Origin: Sphaerobacter sp.
Lineage (GTDB): Bacteria > Chloroflexota > Chloroflexia > Thermomicrobiales > Thermomicrobiaceae
Direction: 5' to 3'
DNA: 64,000 bases
Assembly: GCA_029961075.1 (NCBI GenBank)
Contig: JASBVL010000002.1
Span: forward strand, 1-64,000
Below the pieces are notes generated by a model. That model worked only from the letters and a program-made list of their open reading frames with translations, had not been told where the DNA came from and did not search any database. The position numbers and the translations under genes were made by a program. The first letter of the stretch is position 1. The number at the start of each line of letters is the position of its first letter. Positions 8,530-16,972 of this stretch are shown here, one piece after another.

Positions 8530-9120
8530 TCACACCGCGATGAAGCTGCGCTCGTACATCCACTCGTAGAGCCGCTGCCAGAACGGCGTGCCCGGCACGA
8601 CCTCCTCGTAGGCTGCCGCCAGCGACTCGGGGCGGTGCGGCGTCAAGAGGATGGTGGAGAGCCGCTGGTCATAGCGCCGCGCCATCGTCTCATCCAGGAA
8701 CACGACCTCGTGGCGGTGCGTCGGCCGCATCCCGCTCACGATCAAGAGGTCCGCCGCGACCATGCGCACCATGGCATCGCGCGACACGCGGGTCGCGATG
8801 TCGAACTCGGTTTTCGCCTTGCCCTGGAGCTGGGACTCCTGGGGCCGCAGGCTCTCCAGCTCCACCCCGACCATGTAGGCGTTCAGCGAGAAGTCGCGCC
8901 ACGGCACCAGGTAGTAGGTGGCCAGCGGGACATAGCTGTGCAGCCGGGACGCGATGAAGGAGACGATGCGGGCCCCGCGGGCGCCGGCCGCGTTGAAGAT
9001 GAACCAGCCGTGCCCCTCGCGGAGGTGCTCATCCAACGCGTCGAAGTACTGGCTCAGGCGATTCAGCAGATCGAGATCCTGCAGTGGGATCGTGTCCCGC
9101 AAGTCCAGTTCACCAGACAT
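8530..9120 (-). CDS. conserved-looking hypothetical protein resembling a degenerate DnaC/IstB-type ATPase
   Basis: 196 residues; not a family I can name with certainty. The layout resembles a compact AAA+ (DnaC/IstB) core: FIFNAAGARGARIVSF where Walker A would be, a hydrophobic LLIVSGM where Walker B would be, and RLSTILLTPHRPESL like the sensor-1 PTIITTN segment. The P-loop Lys-Ser/Thr is missing, so ATP binding is doubtful. The ATG at 9120 follows GGAGGG with normal spacing. The gene converges on the polyprenyl synthase with only 11 bases between stops and lies 60 bases downstream of the nucleoside hydrolase. Confidence 0.6.
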   Translation of the reverse strand: MSGELDLRDTIPLQDLDLLNRLSQYFDALDEHLREGHGWFIFNAAGARGARIVSFIASRLHSYVPLATYYLVPWRDFSLNAYMVGVELESLRPQESQLQGKAKTEFDIATRVSRDAMVRMVAADLLIVSGMRPTHRHEVVFLDETMARRYDQRLSTILLTPHRPESLAAAYEEVVPGTPFWQRLYEWMYERSFIAV

Positions 9121-9180
9121 CGGTGCCCCCTCCAGGTGGCGCTGCCATACGGCCCGATCGCCCAGAGTGGAGCGGCCCCG

Positions 9181-10113
9181 TCAGCCGGCGACGACCTCCA
9201 GCCGCAGCGCCGACCGGAATAGGGTGCCGAACGCCGCCGCATCCACCTCCAGCGCCACGTCATGGGTAGGCAGACCCGGCCGCTCGACCAGCATGGTCTC
9301 ACCGGCGCGCGCCCCCAGGCCAGTGTCGATCGCCACCCCCGTCGCCCGGGTCCGCACGAGGTTCGGACAGGCCGCCACGGCGACCGCGAGCGGGTCATGC
9401 AGGTGCATCTGGTCGATGCCGCGGCGGGCGAAACTGTGCTGCCCTACGCCTCGCACTAGCCGCGCCGCCGGATCGGTCGCCGCACCCAGGCGCTCCCACT
9501 CCGTCCGCAGGAGCGCCACCTGATGCGTGACGTCCAGTCCGATGAACGTGATCGGGAGCGCGCTCCGCGCGACGGCGGCCGCGCTCTCTGGATCGACATA
9601 TACATTAAACTCCGCCGCGGGCGTGACGTTTCCCGGAACGGTGAAGGCGCCGCCCATGATGACCACCCGGCGCACCAGCCGCGGCAGGTCCGGCTCCAGG
9701 CCGAGCGCCACGGCCAGGTTGGTCAGCGGCCCGACGCAGACGAAGACGACCTCGCCCGGTCGCTCGCGCGCCGTGCGCACCATGAACTCCGGCGCCGTCA
9801 CCGGGCTGAGCGGCACCGGCGACGGGGGCGGCGCGAAGCCGCCGAGCCCGGTGTCGCCGTGGACCCAGGCAGCGGTCCGCAGCGGCCGGACCAGCGGGCG
9901 GCTCATGCCGCGGGCGACCGGGATCTCCGGAGCGCCCAGCCACGCCAGCACCCGCCGGGTGTTCTCCGTCGTGTGCTCGAGCGTCACATTCCCGGCCACC
10001 GTCGTCACGCCGACGAGCTCCACCGCGTCGAGCCGGAGCGCCAGCGCGATGGCCATGGCGTCGTCGACCCCGGTGTCGACGTCGAGCAGGATGGGGATGC
10101 GCCCGCCGCTCAT
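9181..10113 (-). CDS. inosine-uridine preferring nucleoside hydrolase family protein
   Basis: A 310-residue nucleoside N-ribohydrolase. The hallmark calcium-binding cluster DVDTGVDDAMAI is at residues 10-21, followed by VGPLTNLA, the IMGGAF segment, EFNVYVDPESAA and the late HDPLAVA motif with His. It cleaves the N-glycosidic bond of nucleosides to base and ribose in the cytosol. Its ATG overlaps the stop of the upstream TPP-enzyme gene (ATGA), so the two are translationally coupled. That pairing is unusual and may mean the substrate is not an ordinary nucleoside. Confidence 0.9.
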   Translation of the reverse strand: MSGGRIPILLDVDTGVDDAMAIALALRLDAVELVGVTTVAGNVTLEHTTENTRRVLAWLGAPEIPVARGMSRPLVRPLRTAAWVHGDTGLGGFAPPPSPVPLSPVTAPEFMVRTARERPGEVVFVCVGPLTNLAVALGLEPDLPRLVRRVVIMGGAFTVPGNVTPAAEFNVYVDPESAAAVARSALPITFIGLDVTHQVALLRTEWERLGAATDPAARLVRGVGQHSFARRGIDQMHLHDPLAVAVAACPNLVRTRATGVAIDTGLGARAGETMLVERPGLPTHDVALEVDAAAFGTLFRSALRLEVVAG

Positions 10114-11822
10114 CGCGCCGCCCTCCGCAGCGCCTCGGCCGCCTGCCAGGCCGCGACCGGCGGCATCTCGGTCAGCGGGGACGCGCTCACCACGTCGATG
10201 AAGGACGGCTGGCCGGACGCCAGCGCCCGGGCGATGGCCGGCTCGACCTCCTCCGGGTCCACGACCTGCTCGGCGCGGAACCCAAAGCCGCGCGCGATGG
10301 CCGCGTAGTCCACCGCGTTGAAGTCGACCGACAGGAACCGGTCGTCGTGGTAGAGATGCTGCAGCTCCTTGATCCAGCCGAAGGAGCCGTTGTTGAACTG
10401 GATGAGCGTGATCGGCAGGCCCAGGCGGGCGATCGTCTCGAGTTCCCCGCACGACATGGCGAAGCTCCCGTCGCCGCACAGCCCGACGACGGGCTTCCCG
10501 GCCGCGCCGAAGTAGGCGCCGACCACCGCGGGGATGGCATAGCCCAGCCCGCCATGCGCGCGGGGGATCACCGTCCAGCGGCCCGCCTGCTCCAGCAGGT
10601 ACTCGGCCGCGATGAACGGCGTCGGCGTGCCCGGGTCGGCCACGATGACCGTGTCGGGGCTCAAGAGCCGGCGCAGCGCGGCGATCACGCGCTGCGGCTT
10701 GATCGGACGGGCGGTGGACGCCGCCTTGGCCGCCGCCTCGGCGAAGTAGGCCTCCTTGCGGGCCGCGATCTCGTCCAGCCACGTCCGCCGCTCCGCGATC
10801 TTCGGGTCGCGCAGGTCGACCGCCTCCAGCAGGTCGCGCAGCGCCAGCTTGGCGTCCGCCACGATCCCGAGCACGGTCGGGTAGTTGTTGCCCGGCTGCC
10901 ACGGGTCGACGTCGATGTGGATCACCTGCGGCTCACCGGGGCGCGGCAGGGTCCAGTCGAGCGTGGTCACCGAGTCGGTCCGCGTCCCGATGAAGATGAC
11001 GAGATCGGCCCCGGCCAGCACTTCGTTGGCGTAGGGGCGCGCGCCGTTCCCGCCGACGACCCCCAGGCTGATCGGGCTCGTCTCGGGCACGCTCCCCTTC
11101 CCGTTGATCGAGGTGGCGACCGGGATGGCGCACGACTCGGCCAGCGTGGTCAGCTCGTCCCAGGCGCCGGCGATGCGCACGCCGCCCCCGGCCACGATCA
11201 CCGGACGCGCGGCCCTGCCGATCAGGTCCGCCGCGCGCGTGATGGCCTCCGGATCGGGCCGCGTGCGCTGGCTCGGCGCCTCGAGCGCCTCCGGCAGCCC
11301 ATAGACCGTGTCCTCGTCGACCGGCCCGCGCAGCACATCCGCCGGCAGCACGACCGAGACGGCGCCCGGCCGCCCGGCCGTCGCCATTCGCAGCGCGCGC
11401 CGCAGCACCTCCGGCGCGCTGCCCGATGTCTTGACGCGGGTCGCCCACTTCGTCACCGGCCGGAAGAGCGATTCCTGATCAAGCTCGGTGAGCACCCCGC
11501 GCCCCTCCTCGGCAATCGGGATGTCGGTCGTCAGGCTCAGGAGCGGGGAGGACGACCCCTGCGCCTCGGCGACGCCGGGGACAACGTAGGTCGCGCCGCC
11601 GCCGCTCGGGCTCTCCACCACCCCGAGGCGGCCGCTGACCCGCGCGTAGGCGTCGGCCATGAAGCCCGCGGAGCGCTCGTCCCGGGTCAGGATGTGCGTC
11701 AGGGTGTCCCGGTGGCGGTAGAGCGCATCGTAGAAGTCCATGCTCGTGTCGCCGGGCAGGCCGAAGATGTGGCGCACCCCCGTCTCGATCAGCATCCGCA
11801 CAATCGCCTCGGCCGCGTTCAT
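10110..11822 (-). CDS. thiamine-pyrophosphate-dependent enzyme, acetolactate synthase large-subunit-like
   Basis: A 570-residue three-domain TPP enzyme. The N-terminal PYR domain carries the catalytic Glu49 (TRDERSAG), there is a central Rossmann-like domain, and the C-terminal PP domain carries GDGSFAMS and the Mg/TPP-binding NNGSFGW. It belongs to the acetolactate synthase/oxalyl-CoA decarboxylase/benzoylformate decarboxylase superfamily; without an ilvN-type subunit nearby, a catabolic 2-oxoacid decarboxylase or ligase is as likely as acetolactate synthesis. The ATG at 11822 is chosen over 11846 because CGAGGAGGGC lies just before it. Coupled to the nucleoside hydrolase gene. Confidence 0.85.
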   Translation of the reverse strand: MNAAEAIVRMLIETGVRHIFGLPGDTSMDFYDALYRHRDTLTHILTRDERSAGFMADAYARVSGRLGVVESPSGGGATYVVPGVAEAQGSSSPLLSLTTDIPIAEEGRGVLTELDQESLFRPVTKWATRVKTSGSAPEVLRRALRMATAGRPGAVSVVLPADVLRGPVDEDTVYGLPEALEAPSQRTRPDPEAITRAADLIGRAARPVIVAGGGVRIAGAWDELTTLAESCAIPVATSINGKGSVPETSPISLGVVGGNGARPYANEVLAGADLVIFIGTRTDSVTTLDWTLPRPGEPQVIHIDVDPWQPGNNYPTVLGIVADAKLALRDLLEAVDLRDPKIAERRTWLDEIAARKEAYFAEAAAKAASTARPIKPQRVIAALRRLLSPDTVIVADPGTPTPFIAAEYLLEQAGRWTVIPRAHGGLGYAIPAVVGAYFGAAGKPVVGLCGDGSFAMSCGELETIARLGLPITLIQFNNGSFGWIKELQHLYHDDRFLSVDFNAVDYAAIARGFGFRAEQVVDPEEVEPAIARALASGQPSFIDVVSASPLTEMPPVAAWQAAEALRRAAR

Positions 11823-11894
11823 GCTGCCCTCCTCGCGCGTCGGCATCAGCTCAGCCCGATTGCCTCGTCGCGGTGTGAATCTCCCGTACCCCGC

Positions 11895-11903
11895 ACTATA
11901 GCA
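11895..11903 (-). promoter_or_regulatory. extended -10 promoter for the TPP-enzyme operon
   Basis: The minus strand reads TGC-TATAGT (-10 at 11895-11900) with no recognisable -35. The predicted start is near 11888, giving a leader of about 65 nt to the ATG at 11822. Confidence 0.5.
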
Positions 11904-11940
11904 CTATCCCGTCGCGGGGGGACTCGCCTCCCGAGGGCTC

Positions 11941-11949
11941 TGGTATACT
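11941..11949 (+). promoter_or_regulatory. extended -10 promoter giving a leaderless transcript
   Basis: TGG-TATACT (-10 at 11944-11949) ends only 7 bases before the ATG at 11957, so the transcription start predicted 7-8 bases after the -10 coincides with the A of the start codon. There is no room for a ribosome-binding site and none is visible. Confidence 0.6.
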
Positions 11950-11956
11950 GCCGCCC

Positions 11957-13585
11957 ATGAGCAGGAGGGGACCCCACACCGCACCGCGGATCGTTGCGCT
12001 GTGTTTGGCCGCCACGCTCACCCTCACCGCGGCCCTGAGCGCGGCGCCCAGCCAGTCGGTCCACGCGGCCGAACTCCCCTACCGCCTCGAACCGGCCATG
12101 ACCTCCTCGATCGGCGTCGATCAGCGGGGGCTCGTGGCCGACGGTCCCCTCGTCGTCTGGCAAGACAGCCGCAACGGCGCGCCCGACATCTTCGCCTACG
12201 ACCTCGACGACGCGCGCGAGTTCCGCGTGGCCCCGGCGGCAGGCCACCGCGTCCAGCCGGCCATCAGCGGCTCGCGCATCGTCTGGGCGAGCGGCGCCGA
12301 TCCGCGCCAGCGAGTCATCGAGGTGCTCGATCTCAGCAGCCGGGTCCTGTCGGCAGTCACAGACCAGCCCGCCGAGGTCGCCGACCCCGCCGTCAGCGGC
12401 GAGGTCGTCGTCTGGCGGGAGCGCCGCGACGGGGCCTGGGACATCGTCGGCAAGCGCCTCACCACCGGCGAGCGCTTCGAGGTCACCCGCGACGCCGTCA
12501 ACCAGGCCCACCCGACCGTGTCCGGCACGACCATCGCCTGGCAGGCGTACGTCAACGGGAGCTGGGAGCTCTTCCGCTACGATCTGGGCACGGGGCGCGT
12601 CGAGCAACTCACCGCCACGCCCGACGACGAGATCGAGCCCGTCCTGTCCGGCACGCGACTCCTCTTTCGGCGGGTCCCCGTGAATGGGGGCGCTCCGTCG
12701 CTGGTGCTGCGCGACCTGAGCAACCGCACCGAGCGGGTGATCGTCGGCGACCACATGGTCATGCGCGGGACCCTGGCCGGGGATCTGGTGGCCTGGGAGG
12801 ACTGGCGCACCGGCCTGCCCGACATCTACGCCTACGACATCACGCACGACCAGACGTTCGCGATCGCCCGGTCGCAGCAGGCCTACGCGCCGGCCGTGTC
12901 GGATCGTGCCGTGGCCTGGGTGAGCCGCTCGGACCCGAGCCGCTGCCGGGTGCAGGCGCTGGCGCGCGTCGAGCGGCTGCCGACCGACCCGCGCGATCCG
13001 CCCGCGGTGCCGTCGCCGGACAGCGTCTACGTGCCGGAGACGAAGCACTTCATGTCCGCGGGGTTCAAGAGCTTCTGGCAGGCGCACGGCGGGCCGGCGC
13101 TCTTCGGCTACCCCCTGTCCGAGGAGTTCACGGAGGTCGACCCGGTCACGGGCGAAGAGCTGGTCGTGCAGTACTTCGAACGGGTGAAGATGGAGTACCG
13201 CCCCAGCGCCCCCGAGGGCGAGCGCATCTCGCTCGCCCGCCTCGGCGTGGAGTTGACCGCCGACCGCGACTTCCCGCCCGTCCCACCCGTGCCGACCACC
13301 GACGACCGGCTCTACTTCCCGGAGACGGGGCACACCGTCGCGCTCGGCTTCAAGGAGTTCTGGGAGGCGCACGGCGGGCTCGGCATCTTCGGCTACCCGA
13401 TCAGCGAGGAGTTCACCGAGAACGGGCGCACGGTGCAGTACTTCGAGCGGGCACGCTTCGAGTTCAACCCGAACGCCGAATCGGAGGCGGACCGGGTCAC
13501 GCTCGGCCTGCTCGGTCAGGAGGCCCTCCAGCGCCGCGGCTGGCTGCCGCGCCCGCCCATCGACACCACGGGCCTGCTGGAGTAG
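11957..13585 (+). CDS. secreted TolB-like beta-propeller protein with two C-terminal LGFP-like repeats
   Basis: 542 residues. A Sec signal peptide (hydrophobic stretch ending ...SVHAAELPY, about residues 1-36) precedes about six propeller blades of the pattern GxxVVWxDxRxGxxDIYxYDL (residues 50-345). These are followed by two copies of an 85-residue module (about 355-440 and 449-530) sharing PETxHxxxxGFKxFWxAHGG, FGYPxSEEF and VQYFERxxxE. That module is common in Chloroflexi exported proteins and resembles LGFP cell-surface repeats. No catalytic residues are evident, so a binding or surface role is inferred. The mRNA looks leaderless (promoter at 11941-11949). Confidence 0.8.
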   Translation: MSRRGPHTAPRIVALCLAATLTLTAALSAAPSQSVHAAELPYRLEPAMTSSIGVDQRGLVADGPLVVWQDSRNGAPDIFAYDLDDAREFRVAPAAGHRVQPAISGSRIVWASGADPRQRVIEVLDLSSRVLSAVTDQPAEVADPAVSGEVVVWRERRDGAWDIVGKRLTTGERFEVTRDAVNQAHPTVSGTTIAWQAYVNGSWELFRYDLGTGRVEQLTATPDDEIEPVLSGTRLLFRRVPVNGGAPSLVLRDLSNRTERVIVGDHMVMRGTLAGDLVAWEDWRTGLPDIYAYDITHDQTFAIARSQQAYAPAVSDRAVAWVSRSDPSRCRVQALARVERLPTDPRDPPAVPSPDSVYVPETKHFMSAGFKSFWQAHGGPALFGYPLSEEFTEVDPVTGEELVVQYFERVKMEYRPSAPEGERISLARLGVELTADRDFPPVPPVPTTDDRLYFPETGHTVALGFKEFWEAHGGLGIFGYPISEEFTENGRTVQYFERARFEFNPNAESEADRVTLGLLGQEALQRRGWLPRPPIDTTGLLE

Positions 13586-13700
13586 TCCCCGCGGCCCCGC
13601 GCCCGGCCCGCGCCGCGGGCGGCTCAGGCGCCTGCCCCAGCGTCGCCCCGGGGCCGCGCCGGCGGCGCGGCGGACGAACGCCGGCAACCGCGTCCACCGC

Positions 13701-13901
13701 TCACATCGCCGCGATCGACCAGAGCAGCCAGAGCGCCAGCACCAGGCCGAGCAGCCCGAGAAGGGCGCCCGGGATGAGATCGACGCCCAGGGGGAGCCGC
13801 CCCTGGTGACGCCGGGCGCTGCCCAGCCACGCCAGCCCGAGCAACACCAGGAGCGCGCTGACGACGACGGCGACAGCGACGAGCCAGACGCTGGGTTCCA
13901 T
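13701..13901 (-). CDS. small two-helix membrane protein
   Basis: About 66 residues with two hydrophobic helices (WLVAVAVVVSALLVLLGLAW and LIPGALLGLLGLVLALWLLW) separated by a short Arg-containing loop. No family recognised. The start MEPSVW at 13901 has GGTGAGAG about 8 bases upstream; an ATG 24 bases further up is the alternative. It lies 110 bases downstream of the glycerate kinase stop in the same direction. The clean hydrophobic pattern, not just an open frame in GC-rich DNA, is the reason for calling it. Confidence 0.5.
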   Translation of the reverse strand: MEPSVWLVAVAVVVSALLVLLGLAWLGSARRHQGRLPLGVDLIPGALLGLLGLVLALWLLWSIAAM

Positions 13902-14012
13902 CGGGGACACTCTCACCTCTGGCATCGCGACCGACGCTGGGCAACGGTGCGGCCATGAGCGATGGCTGGACCAGCCTTCCGCACCGCACGCCGCACGCCT
14001 CGACGGAGCGAT

Positions 14013-15329
14013 CTAGGGGAGGAGCGCGAGGTAGAGATCGTTCACATTGGTGCCAGTACTGACAGACGGGATCAGCCCATCCGCGGCGGCCAGGGCACGC
14101 GCGCTGTCGTTCTCCGCCAGCAGCGCCGCCGGGTCCAGGCCGGCCGCCCGTATCCGCGCTGCCGAGTCGCCGACGACGACCCCGCCTGCGGCGCCGGCTT
14201 GCCCGTCGTCGCCATCGGTGGCGAGGCTGGCAATCGCGATGCCCGCCACACCGTCGATGGCGAGCGCCGCCGCGAGGGACATCTCGGTGTTCCGGCCGCC
14301 GCGCCCTGAGCCGCGCACCGTGACGGTCAACTCACCGGCGCCGATCAGGCACGCCGGTGGCCGTACCGGGCCGTCACCCCGCCGGAGCTGGCGCGCGACC
14401 GTGGCCCAGAAGCCGCCGAACTCCCGGGCTTCGCCCGCGAAGCGGGTGCCGAGCACGAACGGGCGGTAGCCACGCTCCTGCGCGGCCGCAGCGGCGGCGT
14501 CGGCCACGGCGGCGGCGTCGGCCAGCATGACGGTGTCGACGACGTTGTGGGCCGCGGCCAGCCGGGCATCCACCGGCGCAGTCAGCGCCGCGCGCACGTG
14601 GCCGGGCAGGCGCTCCCAGACGCCCAACTCCCGCAGCCGGGGCGCCGGGTCCATCGCCAGCGGCGCGGCGACCGTCGGCCCGCTGGCGATCACCCCGACG
14701 GGGTTGCCGAGCACGTCCGAGACGATGAGGTTGATCACCCGCGCCGGGGCGATGGCCGCGGCCAGCCCGCCCCCTTTGATCTGGCTGAGTCGACGGCGCA
14801 CGGCGTTGAGGAGGCCGATGTCCGCGCCGCCACGGAGGAGGAGGTCGGTCGTCTGGGCGATGTCCTCCAGGCTCACGCCGGAGACCGGGACCTCCGCTAG
14901 CGCCGACCCCCCGCCCGAGATCAGCGCCAGGACGACGTCGTCGGGACCGAGACCGGCGACCGTCGCCAGGATCCGCTGCCCGGCGGCCACACTGGCCTCG
15001 TCGGGCACCGGGTGACTCCCCGCCACCACCGCGATCGGGCCCACCGCCTGTGGGAGGGTGTCGCCGGGGAGCACCTTGGTGACCGCGACGCCGCGGTCGA
15101 TCCGCGCGCCCAGCGCGGCCAGCGCGCCGCGCGCCATCGGCACCGACGCCTTGCCGATGGCGACCACGACGAGCCGCGTCCGTCGAGCCAGCGGGTGGCG
15201 CTGACCGCGCACCAGCAGCCCGTCGTCGTCCAGCGCCAGCGCCTGCCGCACCAGCGCCTCCGGGTCCACTTGCCGCAGCGCCGCGGCGAAGATCGCCGTC
15301 ACGTCGGTGCGCGCCCGCGCCAGGTCCAT
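14013..15329 (-). CDS. glycerate 2-kinase (MOFRL/GckA type)
   Basis: A 438-residue glycerate kinase of the GckA/TtuD class: an N-terminal DUF4147 domain (VVVAIGKASVPMARGA, AGSHPVPDEAS, LISGGGSAL), then a C-terminal MOFRL domain (GAGELTVTVRGSGRGGRNTEM, IASLATDGDDG). It phosphorylates D-glycerate to 2-phosphoglycerate, feeding photorespiratory-type or serine-derived carbon into glycolysis. The ATG at 15329 is 2 bases past the stop of the pseudouridine synthase gene, so it is in the same operon as rluD-like, lspA and the dksA-like gene. The expected motifs are present and the length is normal. Confidence 0.9.
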   Translation of the reverse strand: MDLARARTDVTAIFAAALRQVDPEALVRQALALDDDGLLVRGQRHPLARRTRLVVVAIGKASVPMARGALAALGARIDRGVAVTKVLPGDTLPQAVGPIAVVAGSHPVPDEASVAAGQRILATVAGLGPDDVVLALISGGGSALAEVPVSGVSLEDIAQTTDLLLRGGADIGLLNAVRRRLSQIKGGGLAAAIAPARVINLIVSDVLGNPVGVIASGPTVAAPLAMDPAPRLRELGVWERLPGHVRAALTAPVDARLAAAHNVVDTVMLADAAAVADAAAAAAQERGYRPFVLGTRFAGEAREFGGFWATVARQLRRGDGPVRPPACLIGAGELTVTVRGSGRGGRNTEMSLAAALAIDGVAGIAIASLATDGDDGQAGAAGGVVVGDSAARIRAAGLDPAALLAENDSARALAAADGLIPSVSTGTNVNDLYLALLP

Positions 15330-15331
15330 GG

Positions 15332-16297
15332 CTAGCCCTCGGCCCGGAGCCGCTCGAGCACCTCCCGCAGGTCGGCCGGGAGCGGCGTCTCGACTTCGAT
15401 CGGCCGCCCGCTCTCGGGGAGGCTGAACTTCAGATAGGTCGCGTGGAGGAACTGGCGCGGCACCGGGATGCGGAACGGGCGCTTCCCGTACAGCTGATCG
15501 CCCACGACCGGATGGCCGATGAAGTCCATGTGTACCCGGATCTGGTGCGTGCGCCCCGTCTCGATCAAGACGCTCAGCAGCGTCGCGTCGCGGAACCGCT
15601 CCAGCACCCGGAAGTGCGTCCGCGCTGGCCGGCCATGGGCAACCACCGCCATGCGCTTGCGGTTCTGCGGATCGCGGCTGATGGGCGCGTCGATCGTGCC
15701 CTCCTGCTCCTGGATCACGCCATGGACCAGGGTGGTGTAGCGTTTGACGACATCCCGCTGCTGCCACTGCTGGACGAGGTAGCGGCGCGCCGCCTCGTTC
15801 TTCGCCACCACGATCAGGCCGGACGTGTCCTTGTCCAGGCGGTGCACGATCCCCGGTCGCTCGCCGCCCATGAGCAGCGGCACGTCCGGGCGCAGCGCTT
15901 TCACCACATTCACCAGGGTGCCGTGCTCGTGGCCGGGCGCCGGGTGCGTCACCAGCCCGGGAGGCTTGTCGAAAATGATGACGTCGTCGTCCTCGTAGAT
16001 GACGGGTACCGGGATGTACTCCGGCGTCAGGTTGTCCGGCTCCGGCACCGGCGGGAGCAGGACCTCGATCGTCTCACCCTTCCGGACCCGGCGTGCCGGC
16101 CGAGCCGGCTCCCCGTTGACATACACGTCGCCCGCTTTGACCAGCGCCTGCGCGTAGCTGCGGCTGATCTCCGCCACGCGTTGGGCGATGAGCCGGTCGA
16201 GGCGCTCCCCATCTTCCTCGGGTGCTACGTCGAGCACGACCCGGACCGCATCCTGCATCCCAATTTCACTCACAGCCATCTGCCAGGTGTCGCTCAT
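15332..16297 (-). CDS. RluA/RluD-family rRNA pseudouridine synthase
   Basis: 321 residues. An S4 RNA-binding domain (about residues 30-90: ERLDRLIAQR, KAGDVYVNG) is followed by the catalytic domain with HRLDKDTSGL, whose Asp155 is the invariant nucleophile, and ETGRTHQIRVH. It converts uridines in 23S rRNA (RluD-like) to pseudouridine. It lies between lspA and the glycerate kinase gene; the lspA-rluD order is widespread in bacteria. ATGs at codons 7 and 14 are alternative starts. Confidence 0.92.
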   Translation of the reverse strand: MSDTWQMAVSEIGMQDAVRVVLDVAPEEDGERLDRLIAQRVAEISRSYAQALVKAGDVYVNGEPARPARRVRKGETIEVLLPPVPEPDNLTPEYIPVPVIYEDDDVIIFDKPPGLVTHPAPGHEHGTLVNVVKALRPDVPLLMGGERPGIVHRLDKDTSGLIVVAKNEAARRYLVQQWQQRDVVKRYTTLVHGVIQEQEGTIDAPISRDPQNRKRMAVVAHGRPARTHFRVLERFRDATLLSVLIETGRTHQIRVHMDFIGHPVVGDQLYGKRPFRIPVPRQFLHATYLKFSLPESGRPIEVETPLPADLREVLERLRAEG

Positions 16298-16378
16298 CTC
16301 CAGACAGACTCATCAGCAGCGACCCACGCAAGGTTGCGGCGCCGCGGTCGACACAGAATGGTCATCCTGCGACGAGGG

Positions 16379-16972
16379 TCAGCCGGACGGGTGCCGCGTC
16401 GAGCCCGGCCCGCCGTCCTCGACGCCGGGTGCCACGACGCCTGGCGCATCGATCGCCGCCCACGACGTGCCCCTGGTCGATGCGTCGACTTCGGACCGGA
16501 GCAGGGAGAAGCCGAGCATGAAGACGCCGATGGTGATGGCGCTGTCGGCGACGTTGAAGGTCGGGAAGCGGAGCACGTCGATAAAGTCCACCACGTGCCC
16601 AAGCCGGAGGCGGTCGATGATGTTCCCGATGGCGCCGCCGAACTGGAGGCCCAGCGCCAGCGACAGCCACAGGCTCTCGCGGATCATCCGCCGGAACACG
16701 ATCCCCAGAACGACCACGACCGCCACGGCCAGCACCGTCAGCACTGGCCCCGCGCCCTGGAACATGCCGAATGCCACGCCGGTGTTCCGGACGTAGAGCA
16801 GGCGCAGCACCCGCGGCACGACCCAGATGACGGTCCGATCGCCAGTGGGACCCAGTGCCGCCGTGATGGCCGCCTTGCTCACCTGGTCGGCGGCGATCAC
16901 CGCCGCGGCCACGCCCGCGGCGACGAGCAGATTACGCCGACCACGGGACACGTCGGCCTCACCAGCCGTCAC
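16379..16972 (-). CDS. lspA: lipoprotein signal peptidase (signal peptidase II)
   Basis: About 197 residues with four membrane helices. The conserved blocks are NTGVAFGMF and the two catalytic Asp motifs GGAIGNIIDRLRLGHVVDFID and FNVADSAI. It removes the signal peptide from prolipoproteins at the lipobox Cys, relevant to the binding lipoprotein at 62475. The GTG at 16972 overlaps the stop of the dksA-like gene (GTGA) and has GGGGGGA upstream; a second GTG at 16951 with GGTGAGG is an equally good start. The Gly/Asp-rich C-terminal tail (about 40 residues) is longer than usual. Confidence 0.92.
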   Translation of the reverse strand: MTAGEADVSRGRRNLLVAAGVAAAVIAADQVSKAAITAALGPTGDRTVIWVVPRVLRLLYVRNTGVAFGMFQGAGPVLTVLAVAVVVVLGIVFRRMIRESLWLSLALGLQFGGAIGNIIDRLRLGHVVDFIDVLRFPTFNVADSAITIGVFMLGFSLLRSEVDASTRGTSWAAIDAPGVVAPGVEDGGPGSTRHPSG

